A stretch of 64,000 bases of DNA from contig JAWXVE010000001.1 in the NCBI GenBank assembly GCA_044425575.1, forward strand, positions 1 through 64,000, written 5' to 3'. This DNA comes from JAWXVE01 sp044425575 (GTDB lineage: Bacteria; Bacillota; Clostridia; Lachnospirales; Lachnospiraceae). Below, in pieces: positions 8,693 to 16,968 of the stretch (positions are counted from its first letter, which is position 1; the number at the start of each line of letters is the position of its first letter). The notes beneath the pieces were generated by a model. It had not been told where the DNA came from and did no database searches. It saw only the letters and a list, made by a program, of their open reading frames with translations. The translations under genes and the position numbers were made by a program.

Positions 8693-9874
8693 ATGAAGAT
8701 GACATTTGTATCAAATTATTTCAATCATCACCAACTTCCCCTATCCAATGCTTTGTATGAAGCGTTAGGAACAGATTATTGTTTTCTCCAGACGATTCCA
8801 ATGGAAGCAGAACGTGTGGAGATGGGATGGCAAGAAGGATTAGAACACGTAACTTATGTACGACTTTTTCACGATTGTGTGGAAGAAAGTAAGCAGCTTA
8901 TTTTAACGAGTGATATTGTGATTTTCGGGGGTGTCGAGGATGAGTCTTATATACAGGAACGCTTGCAACAAGGTAAACTTGTGTTGCGTTATTCTGAACG
9001 TCTCTACAGAGAGGGTGTTTGGAAAGCAATTTCTCCTAGAGGATTGTGGAAGAAATACCATGATCATACAAAGTATCGCAACAAACCAGTCTATTTGTTG
9101 TGTTCAGGAGGATATGTGGCCTATGACTTTAGTATTGTGAGAGCATATGCTAATAAAATGTTTCGATTTGGCTATTTTCCTGAATATATACCATATGAAT
9201 TGAATCAACTTATGGAGAGAAAACCTCAAGGTACAATCCAACTTTTATGGGCAGGACGATTTTTAACATTGAAACATCCAGAGATGGTGTTGCATGTGGC
9301 CAAGCACTTGAAGAAGCAAGAGGTGCCATTTCATATAAATGTAGTGGGTGGTGGAGAGTTAGAACCCATGATGAAAGAAGCTGTGGCAAATGAAAGATTA
9401 GAAGATGTGATTACACTGCATGGATTTCAGTCACCAGCATGTGTACGAACCTATATGGAACAATCCAATATCTTTCTATTTACGAGTGATTATAGAGAAG
9501 GATGGGGAGCAGTCTTAAACGAAGCCATGAATGCAGGATGTGCTGTAGTAGCAAGTCATGCCATTGGCGCAGTACCCTTTCTAGTGCAGCAAGGAGAAAA
9601 TGGATTGATTTATCAAAACGGAAATGTAGAGGAATTTGTGACTCATGTACAGAATCTGGTGGAGAATGCCTCGTTAAGAGAACGATTAGGGCGCAATGCT
9701 TATGACACCATATCTACACAGTGGAATGCAGGGGAAGTAGCACAAAGACTATTGAAACTCTGTGAAAAATTAATAAAATGTGATATGATATGGGAGGAAA
9801 CGGGGCCCTTAAGTAAAGCACCTGTTGTAAAAGAGCGAAAGATGTATGGAGTATTAAATAAAAAATCACCATGA
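8693..9874 (+). CDS. GT-B glycosyltransferase, family 4
   Basis: The 393-residue reading starts at ATG 8693. A TTG further upstream at 8669 would overlap the previous gene by 14 bases, and a second ATG lies at 8699. The N-terminal half begins MTFVSNYFNHHQLPLSNALY. The C-terminal donor domain has LLWAGRFLTLKHPEMVLHVA near residue 182, VVGGGELEPMM near 224 and FTSDYREGWGAVLNEAMNAG near 263, which is the EX7E motif of GT4. The last ~25 residues (from TGPLSKAPVV) look like a short unstructured tail. It lies between another GT4 and the family-52-like gene and is probably a step in the same repeat unit. Confidence 0.82.
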   Translation: MKMTFVSNYFNHHQLPLSNALYEALGTDYCFLQTIPMEAERVEMGWQEGLEHVTYVRLFHDCVEESKQLILTSDIVIFGGVEDESYIQERLQQGKLVLRYSERLYREGVWKAISPRGLWKKYHDHTKYRNKPVYLLCSGGYVAYDFSIVRAYANKMFRFGYFPEYIPYELNQLMERKPQGTIQLLWAGRFLTLKHPEMVLHVAKHLKKQEVPFHINVVGGGELEPMMKEAVANERLEDVITLHGFQSPACVRTYMEQSNIFLFTSDYREGWGAVLNEAMNAGCAVVASHAIGAVPFLVQQGENGLIYQNGNVEEFVTHVQNLVENASLRERLGRNAYDTISTQWNAGEVAQRLLKLCEKLIKCDMIWEETGPLSKAPVVKERKMYGVLNKKSP

Positions 9875-9888
9875 GAGGAGATGCATAG

Positions 9889-10953
9889 TTGAAGGAAAGA
9901 ATCTATGTATGTCATACGTATTACCACGTCTATATTACCATGTTAAAGGAATTTGCATTGGGCAAGGAGTGTTATGGACAAGCTACTTTAGTTTTAAGTA
10001 AAGTATCAACTGATTTTGAATGCCTCCAAGAGCGAGCACAAGCCAGTGGTATATTTGAACAAGTGGTAGAATTTGATGAAAAAAAAAGTGCTTACTTTCC
10101 AGAACTTGATTTTTTCAAAAAAAATCAAGGGAATATTATCAAGAATATGGTGGCACGTATTCGATTTACTAAGATGTTTGCCAAGTTACAAGAGCCGTAT
10201 ATTCCAGTGGATTTTACTAGATACAAGAACATCTATGTATATTGTGATTCCGATCCCATTGGCTATTATTTGAATCAGAACCACATTGCTTATCATGCCA
10301 TAGAAGATGGATTCAACTGTTTAAAGTTATTTAATGCAGCTCGTCACGATAATAAAGGATTTTTTCCAGTGAAGGTATGGATGTCATGGCTTAATTTAAT
10401 CTTTATCCAAAATGGATATGGACGATATTGTCTTGATATGGAAGTGAATGACATAAGTGTCATATCCCATCCTTGTAGAAAGTATAGGGAACTTCCCCGA
10501 ACTACTTTAATAGATCGTTTAACAGAAGAAGAGAAGGAATGTCTGCTGCGTGTATTTGTAAAAGATTTGGAGTTGTTACAGAATCTCTTAGACAATGTAC
10601 GAGAATCTCACGGTAAAATGGTGGTGATTTTAACGGAACCGTTATGCGATGAAGACACAAGAAAACGAATCTTTACAGATATTATTGCAGAATACGGTGA
10701 AGGTGCTACTGTAGTCTTTAAGCAACATCCTATCGATCGATTTCCATATGATAAGGAGTTTCCAGAGCATGTAGTAATTGATCGCAGCGTTCCCATGGAA
10801 CTTTTGAATTTTATGGGAGAGGGGATATTTGATGAGGCAATTGCAATCTTTACCCAAGTGGATAGCATTACCTTTGCAAAGAAGAAGATATTTTTAGGAT
10901 CAGATTTTATGGATCGTTACGAAGAACCCCATTTGCATTGTTTTGATGCGTAG
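9889..10953 (+). CDS. Glycosyltransferase family 52-like (sialyltransferase-type) protein
   Basis: The 354-residue protein starts at TTG 9889 with GAGAGGAG about 8 bases before it. It starts RIYVCHTYYHVYITMLKEF, which resembles the TPYHxxxS opening of CMP-sialic acid transferases of the Lst/GT52 and polysialyltransferase groups. Near residue 283 it has VFKQHPIDRFPYD, matching the KxHPxD motif that binds the CMP part of the donor. Late in the protein are VIDRSVPMELL and an IAIFTQVDSI segment resembling the conserved serine region. With pseF downstream and kdsB in the window, the donor may be CMP-pseudaminic acid or CMP-Kdo; this is inference. No membrane helices are seen. The family call is moderately sure. 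Confidence 0.6.
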   Translation: MKERIYVCHTYYHVYITMLKEFALGKECYGQATLVLSKVSTDFECLQERAQASGIFEQVVEFDEKKSAYFPELDFFKKNQGNIIKNMVARIRFTKMFAKLQEPYIPVDFTRYKNIYVYCDSDPIGYYLNQNHIAYHAIEDGFNCLKLFNAARHDNKGFFPVKVWMSWLNLIFIQNGYGRYCLDMEVNDISVISHPCRKYRELPRTTLIDRLTEEEKECLLRVFVKDLELLQNLLDNVRESHGKMVVILTEPLCDEDTRKRIFTDIIAEYGEGATVVFKQHPIDRFPYDKEFPEHVVIDRSVPMELLNFMGEGIFDEAIAIFTQVDSITFAKKKIFLGSDFMDRYEEPHLHCFDA

Positions 10954-10984
10954 TATGAATGAGGAAGAGAAAGAAGAGTTAACA

Positions 10985-12721
10985 ATGAAAATTATTCAGA
11001 AAATGTTGGTGTTATTAAGCAAAAGACAGAAAATAGAACTGGTAGGATTACTATTTGTCATGTTAATCGGAGCGATTTTAGAAACTGCAAGTATTGCCTT
11101 GATTATACCAGTAGTTACTCTAATCATGACACCTGATGCAGCAACATCCAATCAATATTTAGTGTGGATTACTAAGGTTTTAAATATTCAAGATGAAAGA
11201 ACCCTTACCATACTTGTTATGTTATCCCTAGTGGTTGCTTTTACGATTAAGAACTCATTTATCTTTATGCAGCAGAAATGGTTGTATCATTTTATCTATA
11301 CCAATCAGTTTCGTACTTCTCGCCTACTCATGCGTAACTACGTGAATAGGGGGTATGAATTTTACTTAAATGTAGATACAGCAGTGATTCAGCGGAATAT
11401 TACAGCAGACGTGAATAATATGTATTCTTTGATTTTGGCTGTTTTAACTTTAATCTCTGAGATGATTATCTTAGGAACATTAGGGATTGTTCTCATGGTT
11501 GCAGACTTTAAGATGACGACCATGATGGTCATTGTATTACTAATTACCTTATTACTGATTAAGATTCGCTTAAAACCAACACTACATCGTGCAGGAGAGG
11601 AACATCAGCACCACTATTCGCTGTTGTTTAAATGGATTGCACAGACGGTTACAGGAATTAAAGAAGTGAAAATAATGGGAAAAGAAAACTATTTTGTGGG
11701 AGAGTATGAAAAGTGTGGTCGAGGGTATGTGGCTGCAGTGCAAAAATATAGCTTATATAGTAATACACCGCGGTTATTAATTGAAACAGTTTTCATGTCT
11801 ACTATGGTATTGTATATGTTGGTGATTATCTTGACTAACCATTCTATGGATGATATGTTGCCAATTCTATCTGTATTTGCATTTGCAGCAGCTAGACTTA
11901 TGCCATGTGCCAATCGCATCAATAATCAGCTGAATAATATTGCTTATTTTGAACCGTTTTTTATGGGAGTCAGTGATGATTTGCAAGAACAAGCAAGTGA
12001 TAAGTGCGATGAGTTGCATTTTGCTACGAAAGATACAATAAAGATGCCTCTTACCAAAGAGATTCGCATGGAAGACATTACGTATGCTTATCCTAATACA
12101 GAGACTAATATCTTTACCAAGGCAAGCATGGAAATCCCCATTGGTTCTGCAGTAGGAGTAGTAGGCACATCGGGATCTGGTAAAAGTACGATTATTGACG
12201 TATTACTAGGGTTATTAGAAGTGCAAGAAGGCAAAATTTATGGAGATGGAATTGATATTCAGACAAATTACCAAGGATGGCTTAAGAATATTGGGTACAT
12301 TCCGCAGATGATTTTTATGTTAGATGATACCATTCGTAGGAATGTTGCTTTTGGGGTAGTGGATGAGGAAATTGATGAAGAACAAGTGTGGCATGTACTT
12401 AGAGAGGCACAGTTAGATGGATTTATCCGTACTTTACCAGATGGATTGGACACTGCAATTGGAGAACGAGGCATTCGTTTATCTGGAGGACAACGTCAGC
12501 GTATTGGAATTGCCAGAGCTTTGTACAATGATCCAGAAGTGTTAGTGTTAGATGAAGCTACCTCAGCATTAGACAACGATACAGAAGCAGCAATTATGCA
12601 GTCCATTAACCAACTACATGGGAAGAAGACTCTTTTGATTATTGCCCATAGATTGCAAACAATTGCCCAATGTGACAGAGTCTACCGAGTAGAGAATGAG
12701 AAGATTACATTGGAACGATAG
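10985..12721 (+). CDS. PglK-like ABC flippase for lipid-linked oligosaccharide (copy 1)
   Basis: The 578-residue half-transporter has an N-terminal domain of about six helices (residues 1-320) and a C-terminal ATPase. Walker A is GTSGSGKST near residue 395, the signature is LSGGQRQR near 499, Walker B is VLVLDEATSAL near 517, and the H-loop is IIAHRLQTI near 556. The opening (LSKRQKIELVG...ETASIALIIPVV) is the pattern of Campylobacter PglK, which flips undecaprenyl-diphosphate oligosaccharides. ATG 10985 is preferred because AAGAAGAG precedes it; upstream ATG and TTG codons overlap the previous gene and lack a site. Two further copies lie at 43951 and 56487. No Wzx-type flippase is seen, so this probably does that job for the first set. 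Confidence 0.85.
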   Translation: MKIIQKMLVLLSKRQKIELVGLLFVMLIGAILETASIALIIPVVTLIMTPDAATSNQYLVWITKVLNIQDERTLTILVMLSLVVAFTIKNSFIFMQQKWLYHFIYTNQFRTSRLLMRNYVNRGYEFYLNVDTAVIQRNITADVNNMYSLILAVLTLISEMIILGTLGIVLMVADFKMTTMMVIVLLITLLLIKIRLKPTLHRAGEEHQHHYSLLFKWIAQTVTGIKEVKIMGKENYFVGEYEKCGRGYVAAVQKYSLYSNTPRLLIETVFMSTMVLYMLVIILTNHSMDDMLPILSVFAFAAARLMPCANRINNQLNNIAYFEPFFMGVSDDLQEQASDKCDELHFATKDTIKMPLTKEIRMEDITYAYPNTETNIFTKASMEIPIGSAVGVVGTSGSGKSTIIDVLLGLLEVQEGKIYGDGIDIQTNYQGWLKNIGYIPQMIFMLDDTIRRNVAFGVVDEEIDEEQVWHVLREAQLDGFIRTLPDGLDTAIGERGIRLSGGQRQRIGIARALYNDPEVLVLDEATSALDNDTEAAIMQSINQLHGKKTLLIIAHRLQTIAQCDRVYRVENEKITLER

Positions 12722-12745
12722 GATAGGATAGGATAGAATAGAATA
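12721..12745 (+). repeat. Five 5-bp tandem units between stop and start
   Basis: Bases 12721-12745 read as three GGATA units followed by two GAATA units. They fill the whole gap between the ABC flippase stop and the ATG of the next GT. The purine-rich units also serve as the only ribosome-binding-like sequence. Loss or gain of a unit would move the AGG-type site relative to the start codon. Confidence 0.8.
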
Positions 12746-13767
12746 TGAAACTAAGCATTATTGTACCAGTCTATAATATGGTAGCAGATGGTAAATTAGA
12801 ATATTGCCTTGAATCTCTTGTGGGACAAACCATTACAGATTATGAGATTATTGCAGTTGATGATTATTCTACAGATGAATCTCTTCAATTGTTACGAGAG
12901 TATGAGAAACGCTACCCGGAGAAATTCCGTGTCATTGCCTCCCCAGAGAATCGAAAACAAGGAGGGGCTAAGAACCTAGGTATAGAAGTTGCAACAGGCA
13001 AGTGGATTGGGTTTATTGATAGTGATGATTGGATTACGCCCAATATGTATCAGCGTCTTATTGAAAAAGCCGAAGAAACAGGATCTGATATGGTGGCTTG
13101 TGATTATCAACTAGTACACACCCACAGTATGAAACCTGGTAAAGTAGTTGCTAATCATAAGGAGAATCAAGTAGGCGCTTTAAATGAGGAACAATATAGA
13201 AGTCTTGTATTAGACTCAGGGAGTCTAGTAGTGAAAATCTATTTGAGAAATCGGTTATTAGAATTCTGCCCAAAATTTCCAGAGCATATGTTCTATGAAG
13301 ACAATGCGGTGTCCAATGCCTATGTGTTACAGGCCACTAAGTTTGCCTATATTCCAGAGCCTATGTATTATTATTATCAACATGAAGGTTCTACAGTTCA
13401 TACTATTACAAGAAAACGGTGTGAGGACCGTATGGCAGCAGCACGTTTTATGCTCAAGCATGGAAAAGAAGAGAATTATTTGGATCGCTACAGGCAAGAA
13501 ATAGAATATAAATACACTCTATTATTTTACTTAAATACTATATTTTCCTATGTGGTGACTAGTGAAAGACGTTCCCTTACTTTTATGAGACGTATGGCAA
13601 GAGAAATGAGGGAAACATTTCCGGATTTTAGAGAGAATCCTTACTATATACAGCGAACGGATCCAGAATGGAAGAAGTTCGTCAATCTACATATGAAGTC
13701 AACCGTACTATTTGTGGTATATTACGATCTTTTGCGAGCGTATCGTAGAATTCGATATGGGGAATAG
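12745..13767 (+). CDS. Family 2 glycosyltransferase
   Basis: This 340-residue GT-A enzyme has MKLSIIVPVYNM at the start, IIAVDDYSTDES near residue 34, KQGGAKNLGIEVA near residue 71 and FIDSDDWITPNMY near residue 90 (the DxD donor-metal motif). The C-terminal third has several basic and aromatic stretches but no clear membrane helix. It resembles CpsI/EpsJ-type capsule glycosyltransferases of Firmicutes. It is the last gene of the first assembly block. The hairpin element at 13767 begins at its stop codon, and its RBS region consists of pentanucleotide repeats. Donor and acceptor are unknown. Confidence 0.85.
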   Translation: MKLSIIVPVYNMVADGKLEYCLESLVGQTITDYEIIAVDDYSTDESLQLLREYEKRYPEKFRVIASPENRKQGGAKNLGIEVATGKWIGFIDSDDWITPNMYQRLIEKAEETGSDMVACDYQLVHTHSMKPGKVVANHKENQVGALNEEQYRSLVLDSGSLVVKIYLRNRLLEFCPKFPEHMFYEDNAVSNAYVLQATKFAYIPEPMYYYYQHEGSTVHTITRKRCEDRMAAARFMLKHGKEENYLDRYRQEIEYKYTLLFYLNTIFSYVVTSERRSLTFMRRMAREMRETFPDFRENPYYIQRTDPEWKKFVNLHMKSTVLFVVYYDLLRAYRRIRYGE

Positions 13768-13845
13768 TGTGAAAATAAATTTTCACACGCAAATTTGTGT
13801 CTGCGACCCAAAGTTTGCAGGCTGCGAAGAAAGGCATGGTTATTT
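13767..13845 (+). repeat. Dispersed hairpin element, copy 1
   Basis: It begins with a perfect 9-bp stem (GTGTGAAAA / TTTTCACAC, 13767-13788) with a 4-base loop, and continues through GCAAATTTG, CCAAAGTTT and GGCATGGTTATTT. Nearly the same order of words occurs at 50041-50134, after another stop codon. The stem is AU-rich and is not followed by a U-run, so it is a poor intrinsic terminator. No function is known to me; it may be a repeated extragenic element or a structured RNA. Confidence 0.75.
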
Positions 13846-13863
13846 AGAGAGAAGGAGCTGAAA

Positions 13864-14550
13864 ATGAAAGCAATTGCAATTATTACCGCCAGAGGTGGAA
13901 GTAAGCGTATTCCCCGTAAAAACATTAAGAATTTTCTAGGGAAACCCATTTTACTATATTCCATTGAAGCAGCACTAGCAACAGAGTTATTCCAAGAAGT
14001 TATGGTATCGACAGATGATGAGGAAATTGCTCGTATTGCTAGAGCAGCAGGTGCAAGCGTACCATTTTATCGAAGCACTAAAACATCAAATGATTATGCA
14101 ACCACAGCAGAAGTAGTAGGGGAAGTATTAGAGGAATACGAGAAGTTAGGAATGCAATTTGACTATGCTTGTTGTATTTACCCAACGGCTCCTTTTCTTA
14201 CGAAAGCAAAATTAGAAGAAGCCATGAAGGTGCTAATAGATACAAAGTGTCATACGGTAATGCCAGTGGTAGCCTATTCTTTTCCACCTCAGCGCAGTGT
14301 GGTTGTACGAGATGGGTATTTAGTACCAACTAATCAAGAAGATATGAAGAAACGCTCCCAAGATTTGGAGCCATATTACCATGATTGTGGACAATTTTAT
14401 TGGTTGCATGTTCCGGCATTTCTAGAACAGAAGCAGATGATTATGGAGCATACCTGCCCGGTGTTTGTCAGTGAATTAGAAGTGCAAGATATTGATTCGG
14501 ATGTGGATTGGAAGCTGGCAGAGTTAAAATATGAGATCATGATTCGATAA
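13864..14550 (+). CDS. pseF: Pseudaminic acid cytidylyltransferase
   Basis: The 228-residue protein starts at ATG 13864 with AAGGAG 7 bases upstream; a longer frame from 13795 reads through the repeat element and is not credible. It has the nucleotide-binding loop ARGGSKRIPRKNIKNFLGKP at residues 9-28, VSTDDEEIA near residue 53 and ACCIYPTAPFL near residue 100. It ends with YYHDCGQFYW near 170 and EVQDIDSDVDW near 206, both typical of PseF. It would couple CTP to pseudaminic acid to give CMP-pseudaminic acid. NeuA and LegF are relatives, but the YPTAPF and HDxGQFYW words favour PseF, as do pseC and pseB directly downstream. It is cytoplasmic and of normal length. Confidence 0.88.
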   Translation: MKAIAIITARGGSKRIPRKNIKNFLGKPILLYSIEAALATELFQEVMVSTDDEEIARIARAAGASVPFYRSTKTSNDYATTAEVVGEVLEEYEKLGMQFDYACCIYPTAPFLTKAKLEEAMKVLIDTKCHTVMPVVAYSFPPQRSVVVRDGYLVPTNQEDMKKRSQDLEPYYHDCGQFYWLHVPAFLEQKQMIMEHTCPVFVSELEVQDIDSDVDWKLAELKYEIMIR

Positions 14551-14559
14551 GTAAATAGG

Positions 14560-14580
14560 AGTAATAGAAGTAATAGAAGT
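14560..14580 (+). repeat. 9-bp direct repeat (AGTAATAGA, about 2.3 copies)
   Basis: The 84-base gap between pseF and pseC holds two tandem AGTAATAGA units and a partial third, followed by a small 6-bp hairpin (GAGCAT / ATGCTC, 14599-14616). The hairpin lies just before the AAGGAGAG site of pseC. No function is assigned. Confidence 0.6.
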
Positions 14581-14634
14581 TAGGAGCTAGCAATTCCAGA
14601 GCATTGGACCATGCTCCCCAAGGAGAGAAAGATT

Positions 14635-15876
14635 ATGAAAAAACCGGCAATAGAAGGTGGTACACCTGTAAGAAATACCAATCTCTATTATGGACACCAG
14701 TATTTAGATGAGGAAGATTATCAGGCGGTACAAGAAGTGTTAGAAAGTGACTTTTTAACGTGCGGCCCTAAGATACAAGAATTAGAGCAGGCTCTTTGTG
14801 CCTTGACAGGTGCACAGTATGCAGTAGCAGTCAGCAATGGTACAGCAGCTCTTCATATTGCTTGTTTGGCAGCAGGATTACAAGAAGGGGATGAATTAAT
14901 TACCACCCCAATTACCTTTGCTGCTAGTGCCAACTGCGCTTTATATTGTGGTGCAAGACCTGTTTTTGCAGATATTAATCCCCACACATATAACATTGAT
15001 CCAGATTGCATTGCTCGTTGTATCACAGAACGTACTAAGGTAGTGGTAGCGGTAGATTACACGGGACAAGCGGTAGAATTAGACCGAATCCAACAGTTGT
15101 GTGAGAGAGAAGAGTTGATTCTTATTGAAGATGCAGCTCATTCTATTGGAACTAAGTACAAAGGGAAAATGGTTGGATCCATAGCGGACATGACTACTTT
15201 TAGCTTTCATCCAGTTAAGACGATCACAGGTGGAGAAGGAGGAGCAGTTCTTACTAATGATGCAAAGTTATATGAGAAGCTATTGTTATATCGTTCCCAT
15301 GGAATTACAAGAGATGAAACGCTCATGGAAGTGGAAGAACCAGAGCCTTGGTATTATGAGCAAGTAGGTCTTGGTTACAATTATCGAATGACCGATATTC
15401 AAGCGGGTCTAATCATCTCTCAACTTCATAAATTACCACGATTTACTGCTAGAAGAAAAGAAATTGTGGCTCGATATGATGAGGCATTTCGCCAGTTAGA
15501 AGGCATACTGATACAAGAGGAAATACCAGAGTCAGATACCACAAGGCATTTATATATATTATGCCTACAGTTAGATGCGTTTACCATCACTAGAAGGCAA
15601 TTTTTTGATGCATTAGCAGCAGAACACATCTGTTGCAATGTTCACTATATACCAGTATATTACTTTCCGCATTATAAAAAGCTAGGTTATGGCAAAGGTT
15701 TGTGCCCCAATGCGGAAGAACTTTATGAAGGAATGATAAGTTTGCCTCTTTATTATGGAATGCATGACCAAGATGTAGAAGATGTAATCTGTGCTGTATT
15801 AACCATTGCACAATATTATAGTAAAAATATCGTTAAAGAGAGTATTTGTCAGAACAGGAATAGTATGCTAAAATAG
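14635..15876 (+). CDS. pseC: PseC, UDP-4-keto-sugar aminotransferase
   Basis: This 413-residue DegT/DnrJ/EryC1 aminotransferase uses pyridoxal phosphate to convert the 4-keto product of PseB to UDP-4-amino-4,6-dideoxy-N-acetyl-beta-L-altrosamine. The start KKPAIEGGTPVR matches the usual PseC opening, including GGxPVR. It has AVSNGTAALH near residue 64 (phosphate cup), LIEDAAHSIGTKY near 162 and SFHPVKTITGGEGG near 185, where the Lys forms the Schiff base. ATG 14635 has AAGGAGAG upstream; the longer frame from 14611 lacks a site. It lies between pseF and pseB, the normal pathway company. It differs clearly from the three other DegT enzymes in the window. Confidence 0.9.
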   Translation: MKKPAIEGGTPVRNTNLYYGHQYLDEEDYQAVQEVLESDFLTCGPKIQELEQALCALTGAQYAVAVSNGTAALHIACLAAGLQEGDELITTPITFAASANCALYCGARPVFADINPHTYNIDPDCIARCITERTKVVVAVDYTGQAVELDRIQQLCEREELILIEDAAHSIGTKYKGKMVGSIADMTTFSFHPVKTITGGEGGAVLTNDAKLYEKLLLYRSHGITRDETLMEVEEPEPWYYEQVGLGYNYRMTDIQAGLIISQLHKLPRFTARRKEIVARYDEAFRQLEGILIQEEIPESDTTRHLYILCLQLDAFTITRRQFFDALAAEHICCNVHYIPVYYFPHYKKLGYGKGLCPNAEELYEGMISLPLYYGMHDQDVEDVICAVLTIAQYYSKNIVKESICQNRNSMLK

Positions 15877-15907
15877 TGTGTTATTGCAAATAGAAATGGA
15901 GGAAGTC

Positions 15908-16903
15908 ATGTTAGATAACCAAACAATATTAATTACAGGTGGAACAGGTTCTTTTGGAAAAGCATTCACCAAGTATGTACTAACTCACTATAAGCCAAAG
16001 AAAATTATTATCTATTCAAGAGATGAGTTCAAACAGTTTATGATGGCCAATGAATTTGCACAATATAAAGAAAAACTACGTTTTTTTATTGGAGATGTTC
16101 GGGATAAAGAACGACTAGAAAGAGCCTTTGAAGGAGTTGATTATGTGATTCATGCAGCGGCTATGAAGCAAGTACCGGCTTGTGAATATAATCCTCATGA
16201 AGCAATTAAGACCAATATTACAGGTGCTCAGAATATTATTGATGCAGCACTGGACTCAAAGGTGAAAAAGGTGGTTGCTCTTTCAACAGATAAAGCAGTT
16301 AATCCAGTAAACTTATATGGTGGTACAAAGCTAGTATCGGATAAGTTGTTTGTGGCTGCCAATGCTTATGCAGGTAGTAGGGATATTTCCTTTTCCATTG
16401 TTCGGTATGGTAATGTGGCAGGAAGTAGAGGCTCGGTGATTCCATTTTTTTATAATCTTATGAAGAATGGTGCCACAGAATTACCAATTACGGATTATCG
16501 CATGACAAGATTCTGGATTAGTTTAACAGAGGGTGTGGAATTAGTGATTAAAGCCTTAGAAGAATCAAGAGGTGGGGAGACATTTATCTCTAAGATTCCA
16601 TCTTTTAAAATTACAGATTTAGCACAAGCCATGAAGCCTGGATGTACCATGCCAGAAGTTGGAATTCGAGAAGGTGAGAAGTTGCACGAGATTATGGTTA
16701 CCGTGGAAGATTCTATGACTACTTATGAATATGAGAAGCATTTTATTGTATATCCGCAAATGGTGTGGGATCGTGCTAAGGAAGTGGTGCCAACTGGCAA
16801 GAAAGTGCCAAACGGGTTCTCTTATAGTTCTGATAATAATACTTGGTGGTTAACAATAGAAGAGATGAAGGAACTCATTCAGACAGTGGAGTTAGAAAAA
16901 TAA
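15908..16903 (+). CDS. pseB: PseB, UDP-GlcNAc 4,6-dehydratase (C5-inverting)
   Basis: The 331-residue short-chain dehydrogenase/reductase carries the NADP motif TGGTGSFGKAF near residue 10, IHAAAMKQVPACEYNP near 80 and LSTDKAVNPVNLYGGTK near 125. The retained Tyr in YGGTK marks the soluble inverting class, in contrast to the Met in the membrane-bound homologue at 25603. It makes UDP-4-keto-6-deoxy-L-arabino-HexNAc, the first step to pseudaminic acid. The start at ATG 15908 has GGAGGAAG 3 bases upstream; an upstream in-frame TTG at 15878 is not supported. The length is normal, the protein cytoplasmic. The gene order F-C-B runs against the pathway order. Confidence 0.92.
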   Translation: MLDNQTILITGGTGSFGKAFTKYVLTHYKPKKIIIYSRDEFKQFMMANEFAQYKEKLRFFIGDVRDKERLERAFEGVDYVIHAAAMKQVPACEYNPHEAIKTNITGAQNIIDAALDSKVKKVVALSTDKAVNPVNLYGGTKLVSDKLFVAANAYAGSRDISFSIVRYGNVAGSRGSVIPFFYNLMKNGATELPITDYRMTRFWISLTEGVELVIKALEESRGGETFISKIPSFKITDLAQAMKPGCTMPEVGIREGEKLHEIMVTVEDSMTTYEYEKHFIVYPQMVWDRAKEVVPTGKKVPNGFSYSSDNNTWWLTIEEMKELIQTVELEK

Positions 16904-16917
16904 TAAATTTATACAAG

Positions 16918-16946
16918 TAGGGACATACGCATTTCGTATGTCCCTA
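16918..16946 (+). terminator. Perfect 12-bp inverted repeat (possible terminator or RNA hairpin)
   Basis: TAGGGACATACG and CGTATGTCCCTA face each other across a 5-base loop (CATTT), 14 bases after the pseB stop. The stem is strong, but the bases after it (AGTAGCAGAC) are not a U-run, so it is not a canonical intrinsic terminator. It may protect the 3' end of the pse message or mark a module boundary. Confidence 0.5.
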
Positions 16947-16968
16947 AGTAGCAGACAAAGGAGACTTT

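Noticed and set aside
13767..13845. Resemblance of the repeated element to a c-di-GMP-I (GEMM) riboswitch (GGCAA... GA-CCAAAGTT ... GG-ATGGTTA)
   Set aside because: The GNRA hairpin and the GGGACGCAAAGCC word are missing or changed, and downstream genes differ. A covariance search (Rfam RF01051) would decide; by eye it is not convincing.
13795..13863. N-terminal extension of pseF through the repeat element
   Set aside because: The extension has no ribosome site and reads through the dispersed repeat; AAGGAG at the right distance supports ATG 13864.
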